Of a stretch of 14,680 nucleotides of DNA, positions 8,225-14,680 are shown piece after piece. The notes beneath the pieces are model-generated. The model saw nothing but the letters and a program-made list of their open reading frames with translations, made no database searches and was not told the DNA's origin. Within the stretch, counting starts at the first letter, position 1; the number at the start of each line of letters is the position of its first letter. Source of the DNA: an uncultured beta proteobacterium (GTDB lineage: Bacteria; Pseudomonadota; Gammaproteobacteria; Burkholderiales; Burkholderiaceae_C); assembly GCA_903870955.1 (NCBI GenBank), contig CAIQEX010000733.1, positions 1-14,680 on the forward strand. Reading direction: 5' to 3'. The position numbers and the translations under genes were made by a program.

Positions 8225-8360
8225 GGCTGCGATGTTGTTCATTCATACCCACCCTTGAAGGAGAGCCAAGCACGAACTTTTCACTGCATCCGCGAACCGT
8301 GTATTTGTTAGCAGAGACTTTTCCCATTTTTAACCGTTTTTTATTGGCAGGAGACAAACC

Positions 8361-9302
8361 ATGAATATGAAGAGAAAACTTTTGGTGTTGACAGCAGGCT
8401 TGGCATTGGCCGGCATGAGCACCTTTGCCAGCGCACAGGAAATTTACATTCCCTTGATTTCCAAGGGATTTCAGCACCAGTTCTGGCAAGCAGTAAAGCA
8501 GGGCGCTGACCAAGCCGCCAAGGACCTCAAAGTCAAGGTCACTTTTGAAGGCCCTGAGACCGAGCAGCAAGTGGACAAGCAAATCGACATGCTGTCTGCC
8601 GCTCTGGCCAAGAACCCCAAAGCCCTCGGCTTTGCCGCGTTGGACAGCAAGGCCGCCATTCCGATGCTCAAAAAAGCCCAGGCTGCCAAGATCCCCGTGA
8701 TTGCGTTTGACTCCGGCGTGGACAGTGACATTCCTCTCACCACCGCGACAACCAACAATCTGGCCGCCGCCGCGTTGGCCGCCGACAAGATGGCTGCGTT
8801 GATTGGCAACGAAGGCGAAGTGGCTGTTATTGCCCACGACCAGACCAGCCGTACCGGTGTCGATCGCCGCGATGGTTTTGTCAACCAGATCAAGTCCAAG
8901 TACCCGAAGATCAAGGTCGTCGACATTCAGTATGGTGGTGACCAACTGAAGTCGGCCGAAATCGCCAAGACCTTGATCCAGGCACACCCTAAGCTCAAGG
9001 GCATCTTTGGCACAAACGAGCCGGGCGCTATCGGCGCTGGCAAGGGTCTGAAGGAAGCGAAGAAGACCGGTATTGTGCTGATCGGCTATGACTCCGGCAA
9101 GGCGCAGAAGGACATGATCAATGACGGCACCATCGCCGGCTCGATCACGCAAAACCCGGTGGGCATTGGCTACAAGACGGTTGAAGCTGCTGTGAAGGCG
9201 CTCAAGGGCGAGAAGTTGCCCAAGATCATCGACACCGGTTTCTACTACTACGACAAGACGAACATGGCCGATCCGAAAATCGCTGCTGTGCTGTACGACT
9301 AA
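8361..9302 (+). CDS. Sugar ABC importer, periplasmic substrate-binding protein (RbsB-like)
   Basis: The 313-residue protein is a type 1 periplasmic binding protein that delivers sugar to the permease. It starts with a clear signal peptide: MNMKRK, a hydrophobic core, and likely cleavage after ASA at residue 25. The mature part shows the ribose-binding-protein pattern: IPLISKGFQHQFWQAV, VDKQIDMLSAAL, IPVIAFDSGVDSD, the hinge region FGTNEPGAIGAGKG and VLIGYDSG. The ATG at 8361 has AGGAGA six bases upstream. The ligand cannot be read from sequence; context suggests L-fucose or a sugar of the same configuration. A 136-base leader separates it from the permease gene, and a strong terminator follows, suggesting this gene is expressed more than its neighbours, as is usual for binding proteins. 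Confidence 0.93.
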   Translation: MNMKRKLLVLTAGLALAGMSTFASAQEIYIPLISKGFQHQFWQAVKQGADQAAKDLKVKVTFEGPETEQQVDKQIDMLSAALAKNPKALGFAALDSKAAIPMLKKAQAAKIPVIAFDSGVDSDIPLTTATTNNLAAAALAADKMAALIGNEGEVAVIAHDQTSRTGVDRRDGFVNQIKSKYPKIKVVDIQYGGDQLKSAEIAKTLIQAHPKLKGIFGTNEPGAIGAGKGLKEAKKTGIVLIGYDSGKAQKDMINDGTIAGSITQNPVGIGYKTVEAAVKALKGEKLPKIIDTGFYYYDKTNMADPKIAAVLYD

Positions 9303-9318
9303 AAAGAAAGCCCCCAGT

Positions 9319-9386
9319 CCAGACCCTATCTGGCCTGCAACGGGACCGGCCCTTTTCGGGCTAGTTCCGCGATGGGCTGAGGTCTG
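9319..9386 (+). other. Structured intercistronic RNA region upstream of an internal terminator
   Basis: Several pairings can form after the binding-protein stop codon. CGGGAC (9341-9346) pairs with GTTCCG (9364-9369), and inside it GCCC (9349-9352) pairs with GGGC (9358-9361), closed by a TTTTC loop. CAGACC (9320-9325) can close the whole unit with GGTCTG (9381-9386). The same left arm can instead form a local hairpin, CCAGA (9319-9323) with TCTGG (9329-9333), so two folds compete. It lies directly before the intrinsic terminator. It may protect the upstream message from decay or modulate termination. The pairings are visible; the role is inferred. Confidence 0.5.
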
Positions 9387-9389
9387 AAA

Positions 9390-9420
9390 GGGGCGGGCCA
9401 TGGGCTCGCCCCTTATTTTT
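9390..9420 (+). terminator. Strong intrinsic terminator inside the operon
   Basis: GGGGCGGGCC (9390-9399) pairs with GGCTCGCCCC (9403-9412), including one G-T pair, around a three-base ATG loop, and is followed by TTATTTTT (9413-9420). This is a 10-pair, GC-rich stem with a T tract, a textbook rho-independent terminator. It lies between the binding-protein gene and the FAH hydrolase gene, both on the plus strand, with only 25 bases left before the next start codon and no evident new promoter. It therefore most likely acts as a partial terminator, lowering expression of the four genes downstream. Confidence 0.85.
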
Positions 9421-9445
9421 GTGAGTATGTTTAAGGAAGATCAAA

Positions 9446-10300
9446 GTGAAATTACTGCGCTACGGATTGCCAGGTCAGGAAAAGCCCGGCGTGTTGGACA
9501 GCCAGGGTCGCGTGCGTGACCTGTCTGATTTGATACCGGATGTGACCGGTGCCGTGCTGTTGCCGCACAGCCTGGAGCGCCTGCGTGCCACAGATATTGA
9601 GAGCCTTCCCCTGGTTTCCGGAGTGCCGCAAAAGGACTTGCGCCTCGGTGCCTGTGTGGGAAATATCGGTAAGTTCATTTGCATCGGTTTGAATTACGCT
9701 GACCATGCTGCTGAGTCGGGCGCGCAAGTGCCACCCGAGCCAGTGGTGTTCAATAAATGGACCAGCGCCGTGGTTGGCCCGGACGACAACGTGGAGATTC
9801 CGCGCGGCTCACTCAAGACCGATTGGGAAGTGGAACTCGGCGTGGTGATTGGCAAAGGAGGGCGCTACATTGAAGAGGCCGATGCCCTCTCCCATGTGGC
9901 CGGATACTGTGTTGTCAACGATGTCTCCGAGCGCGAATACCAGTTAGAGCGCAGCGGCACTTGGGACAAGGGCAAAGGCTGCGACACCTTCGGTCCCATT
10001 GGCCCCTGGCTTGTCACCGCAGATGAAATTCCGGATTCCAACGCACTCAGGATGTGGCTTGAAGTGGATGGCAAGCGCTACCAGAACGGCAGCACATCAA
10101 CGATGGTCTACAAGGTGCCGTTCCTCATCAGTTACTTGAGTCGTTTCATGAGCCTGCAGCCCGGCGACGTGATTTCGACAGGCACCCCCCCTGGCGTGGG
10201 CATGGGGCAAAAACCACCGGTTTATTTGCGCGCTGGTCAGGTTATTCATTTGGGCATTGACGGTTTGGGCACGCAGACCCAAACCACGGTACAGGCGTAA
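9446..10300 (+). CDS. FAH-family hydrolase, probable 2,4-diketo-3-deoxy-L-fuconate hydrolase
   Basis: The 284-residue protein belongs to the fumarylacetoacetate hydrolase family. The core runs from about residue 75 to the end: FICIGLNYADHAAESG with His87, the metal ligands Glu128 and Glu130 in DWEVELGVVIG, Asp159 in VNDVSERE, and the GDVISTGTPPGVG signature (240-252). These enzymes use a divalent metal to cleave C-C bonds in acylpyruvates. In this operon the fitting reaction is hydrolysis of 2,4-diketo-3-deoxy-L-fuconate to pyruvate and L-lactate. Homologues are often labelled ureidoglycolate lyase or fumarylacetoacetate hydrolase, so the substrate call depends on context. The start is GTG at 9446, with AAGGA eight bases upstream. 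It is the first gene after the internal terminator and is followed by fucD after 14 bases. Confidence 0.85.
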   Translation: MKLLRYGLPGQEKPGVLDSQGRVRDLSDLIPDVTGAVLLPHSLERLRATDIESLPLVSGVPQKDLRLGACVGNIGKFICIGLNYADHAAESGAQVPPEPVVFNKWTSAVVGPDDNVEIPRGSLKTDWEVELGVVIGKGGRYIEEADALSHVAGYCVVNDVSEREYQLERSGTWDKGKGCDTFGPIGPWLVTADEIPDSNALRMWLEVDGKRYQNGSTSTMVYKVPFLISYLSRFMSLQPGDVISTGTPPGVGMGQKPPVYLRAGQVIHLGIDGLGTQTQTTVQA

Positions 10301-10314
10301 ATCAAAGGTTTGCA

Positions 10315-11595
10315 ATGACAGTCATTACCTCCCTGCGCGTGGTGGACGTGCGCTTTCCGACGTCCAAGCATCTGGATGGCTCAGATGCGATGAATCCGGA
10401 CCCGGACTATTCCGCCGCCTATGTCATATTGGGTACCGACGCACCGGGCAAAGAGGGGCATGGACTGACCTTCACCATTGGCCGTGGCAATGAAATTTGC
10501 TGCGCGGCCATCAAGGCGCTTGAACCTCTGGTGGTTGGCCTGGACATGGCGTGGGTTGCCGAGGATATGGGTCGCTTCTGGCAGCACGTCACGTCGGACA
10601 GCCAACTGCGCTGGATCGGGCCGGACAAGGGTGCGATGCATCTGGCCACCGGTGCTGTGGTCAATGCGGTTTGGGACTTGTGGGCCAAACTCGAAGGCGT
10701 ACCAGTCTGGAAACTGGTGTCGCGCATGACGCCTGAAGAGATCGTCAAGCTGATCGATTTTCGTTACATCACCGACTGCATCACACCGGACGAAGCGCTC
10801 GCCATGCTGAAGGCGCAGGATGCGGGCAAATCCGAACGTCTGGCTACGCTGGAGCGCGAGGGTTACCCGTGCTACACGACGTCAGCCGGCTGGCTGGGTT
10901 ATGACGACGCGAAACTGCGCCGCCTGTGTCAGGAGGCGGTCGACGCTGGTTTCAATCACGTCAAGATGAAGGTCGGGCGCGACAAAGCCGATGACATCCG
11001 GCGGCTGACGATTGCCCGTGAGGTGCTGGGGCCGGACCGCCACTTGATGATTGATGCCAATCAGGTCTGGGAGGTCAAGCAGGCCGTGGCGTGGGTCAAC
11101 GATCTGGCGTTTTGCAAACCCTGGTTCATCGAAGAGCCGACCAGCCCGGACGACATCGAAGGTCACCGCGTGATTCGCGAGGGTGTTGCGCCGGTAAAAG
11201 TGGCAACCGGCGAAATGTGCCAAAACCGCATCATCTTCAAGCAACTCATCATGCGTGGCGCCATCGACGTGGTGCAAATTGACTCCTGCCGCTTGGGTGG
11301 AGTGAACGAGATTCTGGCGGTTATGCTCATGGCCGCCAAATACAAGTTGCCGGTATGCCCGCACGCTGGCGGAGTGGGGCTGTGCGAATATGTGCAACAC
11401 CTGAGCATGATTGACTATTTGTGCATCGCCGGAACCCGTGAGGGACGGGTCATCGAGTATGTCGACCACCTGCATGAGCATTTCATCGACCCCTGCGTGA
11501 TCCGGAACGCGGCCTACATGCCACCCCAATTGCCAGGCTTTTCCATCGAGATGAAGCCGCAGTCATTGGTCGACTACACCTTCAAGCACGCTTGA
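10315..11595 (+). CDS. fucD: L-fuconate dehydratase (enolase superfamily)
   Basis: The 426-residue enzyme removes water from L-fuconate to give 2-keto-3-deoxy-L-fuconate. It is strongly similar along its length to human ENOSF1 and Xanthomonas FucD: DVRFPTS (11-17), DPDYSAAYV (29-37), SDSQLRWIGPDKG (94-106), NAVWDLWAK and GYPCYTTSAGWLGY. All active-site residues are visible: Lys217 and Lys219 (VKMK), metal ligands Asp247, Glu273 and Glu300, and the His350-Asp323 pair in CPHAGG and QIDSCRLGG. As I recall, these sit about one position off the Xanthomonas numbering, so alignment is nearly gap-free. This is the most specific enzyme in the cluster and fixes the pathway. Known relatives also accept L-galactonate and D-arabinonate. 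The ATG at 10315 has AAAGG six bases upstream. Confidence 0.94.
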   Translation: MTVITSLRVVDVRFPTSKHLDGSDAMNPDPDYSAAYVILGTDAPGKEGHGLTFTIGRGNEICCAAIKALEPLVVGLDMAWVAEDMGRFWQHVTSDSQLRWIGPDKGAMHLATGAVVNAVWDLWAKLEGVPVWKLVSRMTPEEIVKLIDFRYITDCITPDEALAMLKAQDAGKSERLATLEREGYPCYTTSAGWLGYDDAKLRRLCQEAVDAGFNHVKMKVGRDKADDIRRLTIAREVLGPDRHLMIDANQVWEVKQAVAWVNDLAFCKPWFIEEPTSPDDIEGHRVIREGVAPVKVATGEMCQNRIIFKQLIMRGAIDVVQIDSCRLGGVNEILAVMLMAAKYKLPVCPHAGGVGLCEYVQHLSMIDYLCIAGTREGRVIEYVDHLHEHFIDPCVIRNAAYMPPQLPGFSIEMKPQSLVDYTFKHA

Positions 11596-11619
11596 AGGTG
11601 CCTCACTAAAGCCAAGCCT

Positions 11620-12501
11620 ATGAAGGTAGATACCCATCAACATTATTGGCGTTATGCCAGTGAAGACTTTCCCTGGATTAGTGACGCCATGCCCGCGCTG
11701 CAGCGGGACTGTGCGCCGGACGATGTCCGTTCGGCGATGCGCGTTGCGGGCGTGGACGCCGTGGTGGCGGTGCAGGCACGAAGTTGTGCCGATGAAACCG
11801 ACTATTTGCTAAGCCTGGCGCAGAAGCACCCGCAAATCGCAGGCGTCGTGGGCTGGACCGATTTGTGCGATGCCTCTGTGCAAGAGACGCTTCAGCGCTA
11901 TGCCGACCAACCGCTCTTAAAGGGCTTTCGGCACATTCTGCAAGACGAGCCGCATTTACCTGACTTGGTGCGTAACCCGAATTTCAACTTCGGCGTCACG
12001 GCACTACAAAAACAGGGTTTGGTTTATGACGTGTTGGTGTTCGATCGCCAGATCTCCAGCCTGGTGGACTTTTGCGCCCGTCATGACGATCACTGGCTGG
12101 TGTTGGACCACTTGGGCAAGCCGTGTATTCGTGACTGGAACACCAAAACTGAGGTGCCTGGGCGTTGGTTGGCAAGCATTAAAGCCCTGGCATCCATGCC
12201 CCATGTAATGTGCAAGCTCTCAGGGCTGGTCACGGAAACGGATTGGGCTGCGGGGAATGGACTGATGTCGCAGGACACCAGGATCATGCTGGAGTGCTTT
12301 GACCGCGCGCTCGAGTTGTTCGGTCCAAACCGCATACTTTTTGGCTCGGATTGGCCTGTGTGCCAACTGGCTGCCCCCTATGACGCGGTGCAGGGGGTGG
12401 CGCAGCGCTGGGCCAACAATCGCCTTACCGCACAAGAGCAAAACGCTTTCTGGAGCGGCAATGCTGTGCGCTGTTATGACTTGAAGCTCCCAACGGCCTA
12501 A
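11620..12501 (+). CDS. Amidohydrolase-family sugar lactonase, probable L-fucono-lactonase
   Basis: The 293-residue protein matches the COG3618 branch of the amidohydrolase superfamily. It has DTHQHYW near the N-terminus (His6 and His8), KGFRH (His105), LDHLGKP (His164) and FGSDWPV (Asp244), the expected catalytic set at the ends of the barrel strands. Characterised relatives hydrolyse L-fucono-1,5-lactone to L-fuconate, which is exactly the step between the downstream dehydrogenase and the upstream dehydratase. Length is normal. The ATG at 11620 lies 24 bases after fucD and has no convincing ribosome-binding site, so translation may depend partly on coupling to fucD. Related lactonases act on rhamnono- or galactono-lactones, so the precise sugar is inferred from fucD. 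Confidence 0.88.
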   Translation: MKVDTHQHYWRYASEDFPWISDAMPALQRDCAPDDVRSAMRVAGVDAVVAVQARSCADETDYLLSLAQKHPQIAGVVGWTDLCDASVQETLQRYADQPLLKGFRHILQDEPHLPDLVRNPNFNFGVTALQKQGLVYDVLVFDRQISSLVDFCARHDDHWLVLDHLGKPCIRDWNTKTEVPGRWLASIKALASMPHVMCKLSGLVTETDWAAGNGLMSQDTRIMLECFDRALELFGPNRILFGSDWPVCQLAAPYDAVQGVAQRWANNRLTAQEQNAFWSGNAVRCYDLKLPTA

Positions 12502-13988
<1,487 letters not shown>

Positions 13989-14008
13989 GATGAGAGTCCT
14001 TTCAACGG

Positions 14009-14026
14009 GCTATCCGGTGGGATAGC
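14009..14026. other. Small perfect hairpin in the leader of the glycine-zipper gene
   Basis: GCTATCC (14009-14015) and GGATAGC (14020-14026) form a 7-pair stem with a four-base loop, about 20 bases upstream of the minus-strand GTG start at 13988. It could influence mRNA stability or translation, or be an operator. There is no T tract, so it is not a terminator. Confidence 0.35.
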
Positions 14027-14046
14027 GATCTCCCTGTAACGCGAGA

Positions 14047-14066
14047 GGTCAGGCCTATGGCTGACC
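14047..14066. terminator. Hairpin after the right-edge minus-strand gene, possible terminator without T tract
   Basis: GGTCA (14047-14051) pairs with TGACC (14062-14066) and GCC with GGC inside, leaving one bulged G and a TAT loop. On the minus strand it lies 17 bases after the stop codon at 14083, a position suiting transcript ending or 3'-end protection. The following bases are not T-rich, so intrinsic termination is doubtful. Confidence 0.3.
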
Positions 14067-14082
14067 AACTTTACATCCTGTA

Positions 14083-14680
14083 TCAGTTGTCCCAGTCGCC
14101 ACCACCCACGTCGGCGGACCCCGCGTCATCCCAGTTGGTATCACTGACACCGAAGTTCTGGCCACCCATGTCGGCGTTGGTGTTAGCTATAGGCTCATAG
14201 CTGCTTGCACCGCTGTTGTCGACCGAGCGGGAACCTGAATCATGGTTGCCCATCAAGTTGCGCCCGATCGCTTCTGCTGCCATCACGCCCGCGCCGACTG
14301 CCAGTCCGGTGGCGACACCCCCCATGATCCTGCCGCCAATTCCACTACCTGCCGGCTGGCCATAGCCTAGCTGTCCATTCATGGGTTGTTGCCCGTAACC
14401 ACCTTGCATTCCAGGCTGCAAGTTGCCGTTACCGAAGCCTTGCGGACCGTTCAGACCATTTCCGTATCCAGCATTCGGGTCGATTGTTTGAGCCGGTTTG
14501 CGGCGGAAGATGAAATAACCCGCAGCGATGACGCCCGCTGCCAGCAAGGCCGGCAACAACCAGGAACCTGATGATTGGGCTGGTGCCGCAACCGGTGCAG
14601 GGTAGGGTGCAGCATGGGCTGCAGGCGTTGATTTAGCAGTCAATTGGCTCTGCAATGCTTGTACCGCCTCAGGTTTGGCG
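14083..14680 (-). CDS. Glycine-rich single-span membrane protein, unrecognised (partial, cut by window edge)
   Basis: The minus-strand frame is open to the right edge, so the true N-terminus lies outside; the in-frame TTG at 14655 is not a credible start. About 199 codons are visible. An Ala/Pro-rich linker is followed by one membrane span, WLLPALLAAGVIAAGYFIF (about 14506-14562), and positive residues RRK, suggesting the following part is cytoplasmic. Next come a Gly/Asn/Gln-rich stretch with repeated YG and FG pairs, then a glycine-zipper-like hydrophobic segment, GIGGRIMGGVATGLAVGAG (about 14289-14346). An acidic tail ends with GGGDWDN. The tail resembles small uncharacterised proteobacterial membrane proteins, but I cannot name the family. 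It precedes the other glycine-zipper gene on the same strand by 94 bases. Confidence 0.75.
   Translation of the reverse strand, partial: AKPEAVQALQSQLTAKSTPAAHAAPYPAPVAAPAQSSGSWLLPALLAAGVIAAGYFIFRRKPAQTIDPNAGYGNGLNGPQGFGNGNLQPGMQGGYGQQPMNGQLGYGQPAGSGIGGRIMGGVATGLAVGAGVMAAEAIGRNLMGNHDSGSRSVDNSGASSYEPIANTNADMGGQNFGVSDTNWDDAGSADVGGGDWDN

Noticed and set aside
8242-8247. TTCATA as a third operator half-site upstream of the binding-protein gene
   Set aside because: Only one arm is present with no matching inverted arm, so a six-base AT-rich match is expected by chance.
8178-9401. 407-codon minus-strand frame opposite the binding-protein gene
   Set aside because: It is an antisense shadow of a strongly supported gene with a signal peptide and family motifs. 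Its length reflects the GC codon bias of the plus-strand gene.
9446-10300. Naming the FAH-family protein as ureidoglycolate lyase or fumarylacetoacetase
   Set aside because: Those labels are common for this family, but no purine or tyrosine degradation gene is nearby, while every other fucose-pathway step is encoded around it.
10315-11595. Assigning the dehydratase to L-rhamnonate or D-galactonate
   Set aside because: The ENOSF1/FucD-specific blocks (SDSQLRWIGPDKG, the VKMK lysines, QIDSCRLGG, CPHAGG) match L-fuconate dehydratase rather than the other enolase-superfamily acid-sugar dehydratases.

Overview
The window looks like a chromosomal segment of a betaproteobacterium, most likely Burkholderiales/Comamonadaceae (a Rhodoferax- or Polaromonas-like organism). 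This is inferred from the moderately high GC content, the gene families present and the frequent GTG/TTG starts; no rRNA or other taxonomic marker is present. I see no tRNA, rRNA, insertion sequence, phage gene or CRISPR array. Genes are tightly packed, and no gene-free stretch exceeds 300 bases.

Left part (1-3915): the tail of an unrecognised plus-strand gene, a short CaiB/BaiF-type CoA-transferase on the minus strand, then on the plus strand a DnaQ-like 3'-5' exonuclease with extra N- and C-terminal segments, a YiiM-like MOSC protein and a CheV (CheW plus receiver) chemotaxis protein. These look like general or housekeeping genes with no evident link to the central cluster.

Central part (3912-13296): a self-contained sugar catabolic locus. 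A minus-strand IclR-family regulator faces an eight-gene plus-strand operon. The operon encodes a DHRS6/BDH2-like short-chain dehydrogenase, a three-part sugar ABC importer (double ATPase, permease, periplasmic binding protein), an FAH-family hydrolase, an ENOSF1-like enolase-superfamily dehydratase, a COG3618-type lactonase and a second short-chain dehydrogenase. Together these give every step of the non-phosphorylating L-fucose route: L-fucose to L-fucono-lactone (last gene), to L-fuconate (lactonase), to 2-keto-3-deoxy-L-fuconate (FucD), to 2,4-diketo-3-deoxy-L-fuconate (first gene), then cleavage to pyruvate and L-lactate (FAH hydrolase). The assignment rests mainly on the dehydratase, whose active-site residues can all be seen. 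The chemically similar sugars D-arabinose and L-galactose remain possible inducers or substrates.

Control of the locus can be read in part. The regulator-operon gap holds two near-identical palindromes, TTCATATATGAA and TTCATAAATGAA, centred 19 bp apart, which are good candidates for the IclR operator. A structured region ending in a strong intrinsic terminator lies between the binding-protein gene and the FAH hydrolase gene, inside the operon, and probably makes expression of the importer half higher than that of the last four enzymes. At both outer borders the convergent genes share their stop codons in a 4-bp palindrome (TTAA, CTAG).

Right part (13293-14680): two minus-strand genes for glycine-zipper membrane or envelope proteins, the second cut by the window edge. 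The pathway itself is known in other bacteria. The least described elements here are the twin operator, the intra-operon structured terminator and the dedicated importer.
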